Shown here one piece after another: positions 26,053 through 35,617 of a DNA stretch of 64,000 nt. The notes under the pieces were generated by a model, which was given only the letters and a program-made list of their open reading frames with translations, ran no database searches and was not told where the DNA came from. The position numbers and the translations under genes are program-made. Each line of letters begins with the position of its first letter. The first letter of the stretch is position 1. The DNA comes from Opitutia bacterium (GTDB lineage Bacteria > Verrucomicrobiota > Verrucomicrobiia > Opitutales > Seribacteraceae): assembly GCA_002716045.1 (NCBI GenBank), contig PAZC01000024.1:19836-83835 (forward strand). The letters run 5' to 3'.

Positions 26053-27363
26053 ATGCAAACTTTTGTTCGAGATTTGAGCTGGCTAGTGAGTGGCGGTTGT
26101 ATTTGCCTAGTATCCGTCGAAGCCAAGATGGTGGAGAATTTCGAACAGCCGGGTCGGCTTGGCGATCGCTGGACGGCTAATGTCGGAATGCGTCTTGAGC
26201 GTGTCCCCGTGCCGGCTGAGGTTCGCCATGAGGGAGTGGAACGCCGCATGTTGAAGGTGGATGCCGTGGCTGGTGGATATTTTGCGAGCCAACCCAACTT
26301 TCCGCGCTGTCGCTTTCATTCAGCGAAGACAGTCAAGTTTCGGGCCCAAGCGCCGGATGCTTCTGCCGCTGCACCTGTAATTTTTGAATTTCAGGTTTAT
26401 TCCACCGATAGAAAGGCATGGCGTTGGCGGAAAGTTACTTTGGACAACCCTGATTGGAGTACAGTGGAACTACCCACCAAATATTTTCGGCATAGCCCGG
26501 CTGCCTTTGTCCCCTTTGAGGAGACTCGGAGATTCGCTTTCCGCTTTCGTGTCGCAGGCCGTTTGCATCTGGACGGTATCGAGTTAGTCGAAGGCGGCTT
26601 CGGGACACGGCCCTCGGAACTGTCCTTGGAAGAGATTGGGAAGATGGCTTTTGGGACCAAGGCAACCATTCACCGAGGCAAGACCTTTGCCGTAATTACC
26701 GATGAGCCTCGCCTCGAGGAAAAAGATACCTTGGCGGCCCTCGACAAACTGCTGGAGATGGTCTTGGCTGATTTTCCCGAACTCAAGGCGCCTAAAAGCC
26801 TTTCCCCCCTGCTTGTTTTTTCGGATGAGGTTCGTTATCGGGCCTTTTGGGGGGAGCTCGCCGAAGCATTTAACTCACAAGGCCCCAAGCCTGATTCCGA
26901 CGGGTATTCCATGCTGGGTATCGCGGGGTCCTACTATGACCCGCGCCAAGGCTCTGTCCGCCCGGTATACGTCCATGAGGCTTGTCACGCCTTGATGACC
27001 CGCCTTCTGGGCATCTCGAGCCAAGGAGATTGGTTGCACGAAGGCTTGGCCAACTACTATCAGTTGCGTTTCACGAAACAAAATTTCGGAACCATTGCCA
27101 AGACTCTGGTTGCCCAGCGCCGACTGATCCCCTTGCCGCGTTTGTTGAACGGCCAGGCAATTAGCATGCAAAGCTATGCCCAGTCAGCCCTATTTATAGA
27201 CTGGATCATGACCAACTCCACGAGGAAGGCCCGTTTCTTGCCAGCCATTCGTTCCATGGCAAAGTCAGGTTCCACGCTTTTCGATCCTGCGGCCAAGATA
27301 CATTTCGGAGCGAGTGTGCAACGCATCGAGGCTTCGTGGATGCGCTGGATGCAATCCCGTTGA
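26053..27363 (+). CDS. Secreted gluzincin-like metallopeptidase (peptidase MA type)
   Basis: From the ATG at 26053 the product has 436 residues and a signal peptide (MQTFVRDLSWLVSGGCICLVSVEA). An N-terminal beta-sandwich-like domain of about 180 residues is followed by a peptidase domain with the zinc motif YVHEACHALMTRL (HExxH) and the downstream glutamate ligand in GDWLHEGLANYYQ, the gluzincin arrangement. This resembles the peptidase MA family of short secreted metallopeptidases. TTG 25984 and ATG 25990 are alternative starts with less convincing leaders. Target proteins are unknown. Confidence 0.7.
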   Translation: MQTFVRDLSWLVSGGCICLVSVEAKMVENFEQPGRLGDRWTANVGMRLERVPVPAEVRHEGVERRMLKVDAVAGGYFASQPNFPRCRFHSAKTVKFRAQAPDASAAAPVIFEFQVYSTDRKAWRWRKVTLDNPDWSTVELPTKYFRHSPAAFVPFEETRRFAFRFRVAGRLHLDGIELVEGGFGTRPSELSLEEIGKMAFGTKATIHRGKTFAVITDEPRLEEKDTLAALDKLLEMVLADFPELKAPKSLSPLLVFSDEVRYRAFWGELAEAFNSQGPKPDSDGYSMLGIAGSYYDPRQGSVRPVYVHEACHALMTRLLGISSQGDWLHEGLANYYQLRFTKQNFGTIAKTLVAQRRLIPLPRLLNGQAISMQSYAQSALFIDWIMTNSTRKARFLPAIRSMAKSGSTLFDPAAKIHFGASVQRIEASWMRWMQSR

Positions 27364-27370
27364 TCGTCAA

Positions 27371-28060
27371 CTAATCCTGGATCAGGCTCCAATTGTCGGG
27401 CGCCGGTTCCTTTGCCACGCTTTCGCGTATTCGTTTCAGGAATTCTGATCTCGCCATCTCCTTGGCGCCCAAGCTGGCTAGGTGAGGTGTATTCATTTGG
27501 CAATCGATGAGATCGAACCCCCAAGCTTCCAATCGTTCCACGAGTGACCACAAGGCAATTTTCGATGCATCGGAAACTTCGTGAAACATGGATTCCCCGA
27601 AAAACGTTTTCCCCAGCGCCACCCCGTACAGTCCGCCCACGAGTTGCTCTCCTTGATAAGTTTCCACTGAGTGAGCCCGACCAAGCTCATGTAATTTCTC
27701 GTAGGCGCCAATCATCTCCTCGGTGATCCAAGTCCCAGCTTGATTGTCTCTCTTGGTGGTGGCGCAGCGCCGGATTACTTCACCAAAGGCCGTGTCGAGG
27801 CGGGTAACGAACTTTCCGGAACGGCGTTTGCGAGCCAAGCTTTTGCTTATCTTCAATTCCTCCGGAAAAAGCACCAGGCGAGGGTCGGGTGAAAACCAGA
27901 GGATCGGATCTTCTTCCGAGTACCAAGGGAAAATTCCATTTTCATAGGCTAACAATAGACGTTCCACGGATAAGTCGCCGCCGACCGCGAGCAAACCACT
28001 TTCGTGGGCGAGAGACGGATCGGGGAAAGCTATATCTTGGTCCAGAAAATGGATGTTCAT
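27371..28060 (-). CDS. aat: Leucyl/phenylalanyl-tRNA--protein transferase
   Basis: This 229-residue enzyme transfers leucine or phenylalanine from tRNA to N-terminal Arg or Lys of proteins, marking them for the N-degron pathway and ClpS/ClpAP. The motifs LLAVGGDLSVERLLLAYENGIFPWYSEEDPILWFSPDPR and GGLYGVALGKTFFGESMFHEVSDASKIALWSLVE are complete. The ATG at 28060 follows a TTG that the track used. It is the last gene of the HU-hisS-phosphoesterase-aat run, 28 bases after the phosphoesterase. No clpS or clpA gene is near. Confidence 0.95.
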   Translation of the reverse strand: MNIHFLDQDIAFPDPSLAHESGLLAVGGDLSVERLLLAYENGIFPWYSEEDPILWFSPDPRLVLFPEELKISKSLARKRRSGKFVTRLDTAFGEVIRRCATTKRDNQAGTWITEEMIGAYEKLHELGRAHSVETYQGEQLVGGLYGVALGKTFFGESMFHEVSDASKIALWSLVERLEAWGFDLIDCQMNTPHLASLGAKEMARSEFLKRIRESVAKEPAPDNWSLIQD

Positions 28061-28088
28061 CAAGATTCAGGCGGACGAGAAGACTGAA

Positions 28089-29036
28089 CTATTCTTCCGC
28101 AGAGGGGGGCGAGGCAGTTTCGAGCAGGCTTATTTCGGGACGGCAATTGAACCGCACGCCATGAAGATTTCCGACTCCGCGCGTAATGTGGATCAGGCGC
28201 CCCTTCCATTCGTGGAGGCCCTCCACGAAACGATGATCCTCGACCGGGGCAAAAGGGGTTCCGAGCAGCGGCAGTATGCATTGACCGCCATGGGTGTGGC
28301 CGCAAAGCATCAGGTCCCAGTCATAAGAGGCAAGTTCATCCTTTGAGTCGGGATTATGGCACATGACAAGAACCGGCGGGCGATTCGTTGTCTTTCCATC
28401 GGAGTTTTGAGCTCGAAGGGCTTGGCTTGGCTTCATGGTTCCGCTCCAGAGGTCGTCTAAGCCGACAACTACAATCTTTTCCCCTTTGATGAAAATGTTT
28501 TCGCTTTGGTTTCGGAGCAGATAAACGCCCGCCTTGGACAAGGTGGTCTCTACTTTGTCGCTGTTCTTGTAGCCATAGGTGGAGGCGGACCACTTTCCTC
28601 CGTCGTGATTGCCAAGACAGGCGAAGGTGGGAGCTTTCTCGCTCAAGGCGCGGAGGACTTCGACATAGCGGTCGAACTCTTGATCACTTGCCTTGGAGGT
28701 GATGAAGTCACCCGTAATAAAAGTGGCATCTGGTTTTTGCTCCAGACCCATTTCGATTGATTTCTCTATCAACTCGAAGGGCACGACGGAGGAAAAATGA
28801 AAGTCAGAGAGGTGAAGTAGGCGTAGCTTTTTGCCTGTCTTGAACTTGTCATGGGGCAAAAGGTGGCTTGATGTTCGCAGCCAACTGGATTCCCAGAATC
28901 TAGAGTATCCAGCAGCGACGCCACCGGCGACCCCCAGTCCAAGCACGGCTTTCAGCCAGCGACGGCGTGATTCTTTTTTGCCTTTCGGTTGGTTTACGGG
29001 GAGGGATTGCCGGAAGTCAGGAGGCTTTTCGTCCAT
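28089..29036 (-). CDS. Membrane-anchored metallophosphoesterase (YkuE-like)
   Basis: The 315-residue protein has an N-terminal basic region (ESRRRWLKAVLGLGVAGGVAAGYSRF) that acts as a signal-anchor or Tat-like leader. The calcineurin-like phosphoesterase motifs follow: LSDFHFSS, ITGDFIT, GNHDGG, and GHTHGGQC, which bind two metal ions. The family, like YkuE, hydrolyses phosphodiesters of lipid-linked or nucleotide substrates at the membrane; the actual substrate is unknown. It lies 15 bases after hisS in the same orientation. Confidence 0.85.
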   Translation of the reverse strand: MDEKPPDFRQSLPVNQPKGKKESRRRWLKAVLGLGVAGGVAAGYSRFWESSWLRTSSHLLPHDKFKTGKKLRLLHLSDFHFSSVVPFELIEKSIEMGLEQKPDATFITGDFITSKASDQEFDRYVEVLRALSEKAPTFACLGNHDGGKWSASTYGYKNSDKVETTLSKAGVYLLRNQSENIFIKGEKIVVVGLDDLWSGTMKPSQALRAQNSDGKTTNRPPVLVMCHNPDSKDELASYDWDLMLCGHTHGGQCILPLLGTPFAPVEDHRFVEGLHEWKGRLIHITRGVGNLHGVRFNCRPEISLLETASPPSAEE

Positions 29037-29051
29037 CGTTACCCCACCGGA

Positions 29052-30395
29052 TCAGGAATTTGGCGCGATGCCCCCAGCTTCCTCTATGGCAAGCAATTGC
29101 TCCAAGAGGGCTTTGGACTCGGTTGTTTCTTCCATTCCACTGGCCAAGTCCTTGATCTTCACCTGACTGGCTGCGACTTCCTCCTCGCCATAGATCAGGG
29201 CGAAGTCAGCTCCTGATTTACCAGCTTCTCGAAATTGTTTGCCGAAGCCCTGTTCGCGTAGCGCGTAACCTACCGAGTAGCCCGCTTGTCTTAGCAGCGA
29301 GGCATCATGGAGCGCCACGTTGCGCTCCTTTTCGCCGGCAGTCACAAGGTAAAGGTCGGGTCCTCCTGAGAGTTCGGGCAACAGGCCGTTCTTTTCCAGG
29401 CAATCGGCGAGGGTAACGTCCCCGAGCGCGAAACCAGTTGCCGGCAGATCAGTGTCACCTCCTGATAATTTGGCGACCAAGTGGTCGTAGCGACCTCCGC
29501 CAGCTAGAGCTCGACTGTCTCCGCTGGTCTCAAATACCTCGTATACGAAACCAGTGTAGTATGCCAGCCCTCTCACTATGCCTAGATCGATTGCTACTGA
29601 TTCCATGTATCCCATGGATTCCAAGCTAGCCATGAGGCGTTGCCAATCAGTGGCCCGCTGGTCGGCGGGATCTCCAATCTCCAGAGAAAAGGATTTCAGC
29701 ATTTCAACCACGGACTCCACGTTGTTTACCGCTTTCAATTCCTCGATGCCGCCTAGCAAATCATCACTTTGTTCAGGAAGGACGGCCTCCATGGCTTCCT
29801 TGGTGGCTTCTGGCTTTCGGCGGCCGCTTTTGTCTATGATTGCGAGTATCTCGCCTTTTTGGGTTTCCGGTATCTTGCGACTTTCCAGAAAAAGGCTCCA
29901 TATGACGCGGTCACTCAGTCGCACTCGGAAGTGGTCTTGCTCGAGACCGAATTCCCTCAAGATCGAAATGAGCAGGGCGATCACTTCGGCATCCGCCGCC
30001 GGGTCGGTTTCTCCGAGAATATCAGCGTTGAACTGAAAGAACGAGCGAAGCCGTCCCTTTTGTGGGCGCTCGTATCGAAAATGTTCCCCCAAATGAAACC
30101 ACTTGATGGGTTTTTTCAGTGATTCGGCCTTGGCTCCGGCCAAGCGAGCGAGGGAGGGCGTCAGTTCCGGGCGCAGAGCGACAGCGCGGCCACCTTGGTC
30201 CGTGAAATGAAAGAGTTGGGATACGATTTCCTCACCGGATTTCTCCAGATAGAGGTCAAGGGGCTCCAGGACAGGGGAATCAAATTCGCTGAAATCGAAA
30301 CGTTCAGCTACTTCACGGATGATACCGAAGATGTGGTTTCGTTTGGTGAGAGCTTCGGGATAGAAGTCTCGGAAGCCGGGAAGGTGCTCGAACAT
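29052..30395 (-). CDS. hisS: Histidyl-tRNA synthetase
   Basis: The 447-residue class II synthetase shows motif 1 near YPEALTKRNHIFGIIREVAERFDF, motif 2 (LGEHFRYERPQKGRLRSFFQFNADILG) and the histidine-specific loops LGIVRGLAYYTGFVYEVF and ALAGGGRYDHL. The C-terminal anticodon-binding domain contains the LRQAGYSVGYALREQGFGKQFREAGKSGADFALI pattern. It charges tRNA-His. It lies 29 bases after the HU-family gene. The length is typical. Confidence 0.95.
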   Translation of the reverse strand: MFEHLPGFRDFYPEALTKRNHIFGIIREVAERFDFSEFDSPVLEPLDLYLEKSGEEIVSQLFHFTDQGGRAVALRPELTPSLARLAGAKAESLKKPIKWFHLGEHFRYERPQKGRLRSFFQFNADILGETDPAADAEVIALLISILREFGLEQDHFRVRLSDRVIWSLFLESRKIPETQKGEILAIIDKSGRRKPEATKEAMEAVLPEQSDDLLGGIEELKAVNNVESVVEMLKSFSLEIGDPADQRATDWQRLMASLESMGYMESVAIDLGIVRGLAYYTGFVYEVFETSGDSRALAGGGRYDHLVAKLSGGDTDLPATGFALGDVTLADCLEKNGLLPELSGGPDLYLVTAGEKERNVALHDASLLRQAGYSVGYALREQGFGKQFREAGKSGADFALIYGEEEVAASQVKIKDLASGMEETTESKALLEQLLAIEEAGGIAPNS

Positions 30396-30424
30396 GGTCG
30401 GGCGGAAGAGGCCCGGGTTCTACC

Positions 30425-30742
30425 TCAGGCGTCCTCGAGTAGATCGAGGTCCAAATCCTTGAGAGCGGCCTTCAATTCTTTGCCGGCCTTGAACTTGACG
30501 ACTGCCCGCCGCGGAATCTCGACGTCGGTTTCGGGGCGATTGGGGTTACGTCCCACACGAGCTTTCCTCACTTGAATCTCAAAGACACCGAATTTTCTGA
30601 GCTCGATGTTTTTTCCACGAGCCAAAGCATTTTGGATGGCGTCGAGGGTATCTTGAACAATTTCCCTGACCACGTTTTGCTTGTGGTTTCGTTTGTTGTA
30701 GATCTCCAGAACGATTTGACGCTTGGTGAGGTTGGAAGCCAT
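30425..30742 (-). CDS. HU/IHF-family DNA-binding protein
   Basis: The 105-residue basic protein has the HU/IHF fold: KRQIVLEIYNKRNHKQNVVREIVQDTLDAI, then LARGKNIELRKFGVFEIQVRKARVGRNPNRPETDVEIPRRAVVKFKAGKEL. The GRNPNRP arm is the canonical minor-groove tip, with its DNA-bending proline. A short acidic tail (DLDLDLLEDA) is added at the C-terminus. It acts as a nucleoid-associated protein. It is the first gene of the hisS-aat run and diverges from the ClpX-like gene. Confidence 0.92.
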   Translation of the reverse strand: MASNLTKRQIVLEIYNKRNHKQNVVREIVQDTLDAIQNALARGKNIELRKFGVFEIQVRKARVGRNPNRPETDVEIPRRAVVKFKAGKELKAALKDLDLDLLEDA

Positions 30743-30851
30743 GATTACTTTCCGTTTGAAAATTATGAGGTTCGCTGTTTTCTTGAGGTAATTTCGCTTT
30801 GAGGTTTTTTTGTAAGCGGCAAACTGTCAACCCTTTATTTGAAAGTTTAAC

Positions 30852-32447
30852 ATGGCCAAAAAGGACGATGATAATCCTTTGGAGGAAATTCAGAAGCAAC
30901 TTAGTCAGTTACTGAAAGGACAGAATGTGCAAGTAGCATTCGCTCCTTTCATGAAAGCTGCCGAGGATAGGCAACAAGAGAGTGAGGAGGACGATGAGGA
31001 ACCCATCGAACCCGAGTCTGACGACAGTTTACAGGGGTTTCGTGATTTTGACCGCAAACCAAAGGAGATTCGCGATTATCTGGATCGCTTTGTAATCAAG
31101 CAGGAACAGGCGAAGCGGGTTTTGTCGGTTGCGGTATGCGATCATTACAACCATGTCCGTCACTGCGTCGAGAACCCAGACGCTGCCTCCCGGGAATACG
31201 TTAAGCCCAACGTTTTGTTGCTGGGACCCACCGGGGTAGGGAAAACCTACTTGATGCGCAACGTCGCAAAGTTGCTCGGGGTTCCTTTCGTGAAGGCAGA
31301 CGCGACCAAGTTTTCAGAGACCGGTTACGTGGGCTATGACGTGGAGGACATTGTCCGCGACTTGGTCAAAGTCGCCGATGGTGACGTGGAATTGGCTCAG
31401 CATGGAATAATCTACGTCGACGAAATCGACAAGATAGCCTCCGCTGCCTCCAAGGGCGGGCGTGACGTTTCCGGCAGGGGCGTCCAGATCAACCTCCTCA
31501 AGTTAATGGAGGAAACCGAGGTGAACTTGCATTCCGCCCATGACATGATGGGGCAGATGAAGGCGATGATGGAAATGCAGCAAGGAGGCAAGCCGGGCAA
31601 GCGCAGCATCAGTACACGCAACATATTGTTCATAGTGAGCGGGGCGTTTGATCAATTGGCCGAAGACGTGAAACGTCGCCTAGACCGAAACAAAATCGGT
31701 TTTGGCCCTAGCGATGCCGATGATGACAACACTTCCCGTTACCTTGCCATGGCGGAGACCCGCGACTTCATTAACTATGGATTCGAACCCGAATTCGTCG
31801 GACGGCTTCCGGTTCGGGTGGCATGCGAAGAATTGCGTCCCACTGACTTGGCGGAAATTCTTCTTTCTTCCGAAGGCAACGTGCTGGAGCAGTTGCGAAG
31901 AGATTTTCAAGGATACGACATTAGTTTCGAGATGGATGAGGAGTCCATTCACAGGGTGGCTGAGTTGGCCTACAAGGAAAATACCGGAGCTCGCGGGCTA
32001 GTAACTGTGTTGGAGCGTGTTTTTAGAGATTTCAAGTTCGAGTTGCCCTCCACTGCGGTCAAGGAATTCAAGGTTAATGCCGAAATGGTGGACGATCCAT
32101 CCGTTACCTTGGCAAAGCTTCTCGAAGACAACGCCGACTTGCTGGACGAGGCAATGCTCGGGGACATTGATCGCTTCGCGGAAGATTTCAAGCAACGGCA
32201 CGGTTTCAGCCTTCGTTTTCACAAGCCCGCCAAGCAGGCCTTGGCCACAATTGCGAAAAAGAGCGGTCGATCGGTTTACGCCATATGCGAACGCAAGTTT
32301 TCCGATCTGGAGCATGGCTTGAAGATCATACACCAGCGGACGGGGCGAGATTCTTTCCCCATCGACAAGAAGGTGGTCGCCGATCCGGACAAGGAACTGT
32401 CGCGCTGGGTAGTTGAAAGTTTTCGAGGCCAAGAGGACGAGAGCTGA
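30852..32447 (+). CDS. ClpX-like AAA+ ATPase without the zinc-binding domain
   Basis: The 531-residue protein aligns by motif with ClpX: Walker [11 protein letters not shown], pore loop [12 protein letters not shown], Walker [11 protein letters not shown], arginine finger [11 protein letters not shown], and sensor 2 GARGL. The N-terminal cysteine zinc domain of ClpX is replaced by an acidic stretch ([18 protein letters not shown]). The ClpP-docking loop motif IGF is present in [12 protein letters not shown], so binding to a ClpP peptidase is plausible. About 130 residues beyond the small domain (from [10 protein letters not shown]) are extra compared with ClpX. It would unfold proteins for degradation with an altered adaptor surface. 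The gene is followed 22 bases later by menG/ubiE. Confidence 0.85.
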   Translation: MAKKDDDNPLEEIQKQLSQLLKGQNVQVAFAPFMKAAEDRQQESEEDDEEPIEPESDDSLQGFRDFDRKPKEIRDYLDRFVIKQEQAKRVLSVAVCDHYNHVRHCVENPDAASREYVKPNVLLLGPTGVGKTYLMRNVAKLLGVPFVKADATKFSETGYVGYDVEDIVRDLVKVADGDVELAQHGIIYVDEIDKIASAASKGGRDVSGRGVQINLLKLMEETEVNLHSAHDMMGQMKAMMEMQQGGKPGKRSISTRNILFIVSGAFDQLAEDVKRRLDRNKIGFGPSDADDDNTSRYLAMAETRDFINYGFEPEFVGRLPVRVACEELRPTDLAEILLSSEGNVLEQLRRDFQGYDISFEMDEESIHRVAELAYKENTGARGLVTVLERVFRDFKFELPSTAVKEFKVNAEMVDDPSVTLAKLLEDNADLLDEAMLGDIDRFAEDFKQRHGFSLRFHKPAKQALATIAKKSGRSVYAICERKFSDLEHGLKIIHQRTGRDSFPIDKKVVADPDKELSRWVVESFRGQEDES

Positions 32448-32469
32448 ACTTTGCCCAACAGGAAAGGGC

Positions 32470-33183
32470 ATGACCACACCCCGTTCGGAAGCTGTCGAGC
32501 GAACCTTCGCCGGCATCGCCCCAAGATATGACTTTGCCAATCACCTGCTTAGTTTCGGGATTGATTATAGTTGGCGCCGTTTGCTTGTCCATTCTTGCTC
32601 CGCCAGTCATCCGGACAAGGTGCTTGATTTGGCCACGGGGAGCGGGGACGTTGCCTTTGCCTTGGAGCGGGCATTGCCGAAGGAAGCGGATGTGATTGGC
32701 TTGGATTTCTGCCAACCGATGCTCGATCAAGCCAGGCTCAAGTGGAAAGATCGTGGTTCGCCATCCAACCTGAAGTTTCTTCATGGCGATTGCCTTGATT
32801 TATCCTTTGCCGATGGATCTTTCGATGCAATCACCATGGCCTTTGGTTTTCGTAACCTGGAGGATCGGCCTCGCGGATTATCCGAGATGTTGCGCGTGTT
32901 GCGTCCTGGAGGGCGACTTCACCTTCTCGAGTTCAGTCAGCCTTTTCTTGTTATACGCCCATTCTATTACTTCTATTTGCGAGCTGTCCTGCCGCTCTTT
33001 GCTTGGTTGGTGACCGGTGATCGCAAAGCTTACCAATACCTTGGCTCGTCGATCCAAGGATTTCCTGATCGCAGAGGCTTGACCGGGGAATTGTTGGAAG
33101 CTGGCTTCGGCAAGGTGAGCGCGCGTCCTCTTACTGGCGCGATCGTGGCGTTGCACGTGGCTGAAAAGAAGTCGTCCGACTAG
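32470..33183 (+). CDS. ubiE: Demethylmenaquinone / ubiquinone-type C-methyltransferase
   Basis: This 237-residue methyltransferase performs the SAM-dependent C-methylation in menaquinone (or ubiquinone) synthesis. The N-terminal motif [25 protein letters not shown] and the SAM motifs [16 protein letters not shown] and [13 protein letters not shown] are diagnostic, as is [34 protein letters not shown]. The track ORF begins 57 bases earlier inside the ClpX-like gene; the ATG at 32470 after AGGAAAGGGC is the real start. Its TAG stop shares bases with the stop of the convergent YyaL-type gene (CTAG). menG would be an equally valid name. Confidence 0.93.
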   Translation: MTTPRSEAVERTFAGIAPRYDFANHLLSFGIDYSWRRLLVHSCSASHPDKVLDLATGSGDVAFALERALPKEADVIGLDFCQPMLDQARLKWKDRGSPSNLKFLHGDCLDLSFADGSFDAITMAFGFRNLEDRPRGLSEMLRVLRPGGRLHLLEFSQPFLVIRPFYYFYLRAVLPLFAWLVTGDRKAYQYLGSSIQGFPDRRGLTGELLEAGFGKVSARPLTGAIVALHVAEKKSSD

Positions 33184-35546
33184 GGTTTGGCATTCTGCTT
33201 GTCTAGTAACTCGGCAAGCGCCTTGGCTGTGGTCACCGGATTTTCGCAAACTTGCTCGCGACAAACGTAGGCGGTCGCTTTCCCGTCGATCGCGACTTGG
33301 TTTTCCAGAAAGGGAGCGAGTTCCACGATCGCGGGATTTTCACCTTCCTCACGAAACAGGAGGACCTTGTTGGGAAGAAATCTTTGCCTCACTGTCTTTA
33401 GCATGGCTTGCGCTTCCTTTGACTCAAGGTCTCCGGCAATCACGATTTCCAGGGATGGTCCCATCGCGAAGTCGAGAGCCGAAAGCCATTGGGTATGCCC
33501 TTGCCCGCTGCGCGCTATGGCGCCGGCGAAGGCTTGAACCAAGGCTTGGGCTTTCTCTTCATAGGCAGTGCGCCCGGTGGCGCGGGCAAGGCGCACGAGA
33601 TTGAGCGCCATGATGGAATTGCCGGAGGGTATGGCGCCGTCGTAACTTTCCATCGCTCGCACCAGAAGTTTTTCACCATCGTTGGCGGTGAGGAAGAACC
33701 CGGCTCCTTCCTTGTCCCAGAAATGCTTCAAGGTGAGATCGGCGAGAGCGAGGGCTTCCTTCAGGTAACGTGTTTCGAAACTCGCTTGGTAAAGGTCAAC
33801 CAAACCATGGATCATGAATGCATAATCCTCCAGGTGCGCAGGCAAGCCGGCGTTGCCGTTGCGGGCTCGCTTGAGCAGGCGCCCATCCTTGCGTTTTAGC
33901 GTAGTCAGGCAATAGTCGGCGGCCTTGCGGGCCACTGCTAGGTAATCCTTGTCATCCAGGGCTTGAGCGGCTTGGGCGAAAGCGGAGATCATGAGCCCGT
34001 TCCAATCAGTCAGTATCTTGTCGTCCTTTTGGGGATGCATGCGTTTTTCGCGTGCTTCAAAAAGTGCTTTGCGACTGCTGGCCAACTCCTTTCGCAGAAC
34101 GGTTTCCTCGATATCCAGTTGGCGGGCCACGACATCCAGGGTAGCTTGCAGAAAAGGTACGTTGGTGCCGGTGCGTTCACCGGTGGCCTCCTCGATGAAG
34201 GTGCCTTCATCGGTGAAGTTGTACACTTTCATGAAGCGTTCGGCTTTTTCCTTACCGAGAATCGTGGAAACTTCATCTTTCGTCCAGACGTAGAATTTGC
34301 CTTCCTCCCCCTCGCTGTCGGCGTCTTCGGCCGAGTAGAATCCGCCCTCCGTATCCGTCATGTCACGCATTACGTAAGTAAGAACCTCACGCGCGAAATC
34401 CGCATACCTTTCATTGTCCGAGGCTTGGTAGCATTCCAGGTTGGCGACCACGAAGAGAGCTTGGTCATACAGCATTTTCTCGAAGTGCGGCAGAAACCAG
34501 CGTTCATCGGTTGAATACCTGTGTATGCCCAGTCCCACATGATCGTAGACCCCGCCCAGCCGAATCTTGGTCAAGGTGTTCTCTACCATGGCCAAGGCAC
34601 TTTCCTCGTCAAATCGAGCATGATGGCGAAGCAGGAAACTCAAGTTATGGGCTGTAGGGAACTTGGGGCGTTCCCCAAAACCTCCGTTGACTGAATCGTA
34701 ACTCCTCTTGAATCCTGCGAAAGCAGCCCGAAACGCTGATTCGTCCAAGGTCTCTCCCGGTTGGACTCCCGAGACCTCAGCCAGTTGAGCCACGATGGCT
34801 GTCGTAACTTCACCCACTTTGGGCCGTTGGTTTTTCCAGGCATCGTTTAGTTGTGGCAGGAGTTCCATCATGCCGGTACTGCCGAAGCGGCTTTGCTTGG
34901 GGAAGTAAGTTCCCGCGAAGAAAGGCTTTTTGTCCGGCGTCATGACCACCGTCATCGGCCAACCGCCCCGCCCAGTCATCATTTGGGTGACGCTCATGTA
35001 GACGTTGTCAATGTCGGGTCGTTCTTCTCGATCCACCTTCACGCAGACAAACCATTTGTTCATCAGCGCAGCCACCTCCTCGTCCTCGAAAGACTCGTGT
35101 TCCATCACGTGGCACCAGTGGCAGGTGGTATAGCCTACGGAGAGAAAGACCGGCTTGTCTTCCTTGCGGGCTTTTTCAAAGGCTTCTTCCCCCCATGGAT
35201 ACCAGTTTATCGGGTTCCCCGCGTGTTGGAGCAAATAGGGGCTTTGCTCGAAGACCAGGCGATTATATTTGGGGCCGCCATCAGGCGGGAGCTTGGCCAA
35301 CTCTTCCGCAGAAGGAATGGGCACGCGTTTGTGGCTTTTTTCTTCCGAATGATTGTCGTCTGCATTCACGTCATTGTCTTTCTTCGGCAAGGGCGTTGGG
35401 GTAATTTCGATATTAGCCGAGGTATTGTTGGTCTCTTGGTTTTTCTCGCCTGTCTCCTTTTGGGCGCCGCAGGATAAAACGAAGAGGCATCCAAGCGCTG
35501 CGCTTGCCATTCGATGGATTGCATGTCTTTTGCGAAGGCTTTGCAT
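33180..35546 (-). CDS. YyaL/SSP411-type thioredoxin-domain lipoprotein
   Basis: The 788-residue protein begins with a probable lipoprotein signal ([14 protein letters not shown]), a low-complexity spacer, and then the DUF255 thioredoxin-like domain with the CxxC in [14 protein letters not shown] near residue 140. The long C-terminal part is an (alpha/alpha)6 barrel like cellobiose 2-epimerase or GlcNAc 2-epimerase folds ([42 protein letters not shown]). The family is widespread with unclear catalysis. The start at 35546 has AAGGAA eight bases upstream; the track's longer start does not. Confidence 0.87.
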   Translation of the reverse strand: MQSLRKRHAIHRMASAALGCLFVLSCGAQKETGEKNQETNNTSANIEITPTPLPKKDNDVNADDNHSEEKSHKRVPIPSAEELAKLPPDGGPKYNRLVFEQSPYLLQHAGNPINWYPWGEEAFEKARKEDKPVFLSVGYTTCHWCHVMEHESFEDEEVAALMNKWFVCVKVDREERPDIDNVYMSVTQMMTGRGGWPMTVVMTPDKKPFFAGTYFPKQSRFGSTGMMELLPQLNDAWKNQRPKVGEVTTAIVAQLAEVSGVQPGETLDESAFRAAFAGFKRSYDSVNGGFGERPKFPTAHNLSFLLRHHARFDEESALAMVENTLTKIRLGGVYDHVGLGIHRYSTDERWFLPHFEKMLYDQALFVVANLECYQASDNERYADFAREVLTYVMRDMTDTEGGFYSAEDADSEGEEGKFYVWTKDEVSTILGKEKAERFMKVYNFTDEGTFIEEATGERTGTNVPFLQATLDVVARQLDIEETVLRKELASSRKALFEAREKRMHPQKDDKILTDWNGLMISAFAQAAQALDDKDYLAVARKAADYCLTTLKRKDGRLLKRARNGNAGLPAHLEDYAFMIHGLVDLYQASFETRYLKEALALADLTLKHFWDKEGAGFFLTANDGEKLLVRAMESYDGAIPSGNSIMALNLVRLARATGRTAYEEKAQALVQAFAGAIARSGQGHTQWLSALDFAMGPSLEIVIAGDLESKEAQAMLKTVRQRFLPNKVLLFREEGENPAIVELAPFLENQVAIDGKATAYVCREQVCENPVTTAKALAELLDKQNAKP

Positions 35547-35617
35547 GTCAAATTCCTTAAGGCGTTGCGAAAGTTTCTTTCGCTTGAGCAATCGAAATAT
35601 TCAGCAATCGCTTGGCA

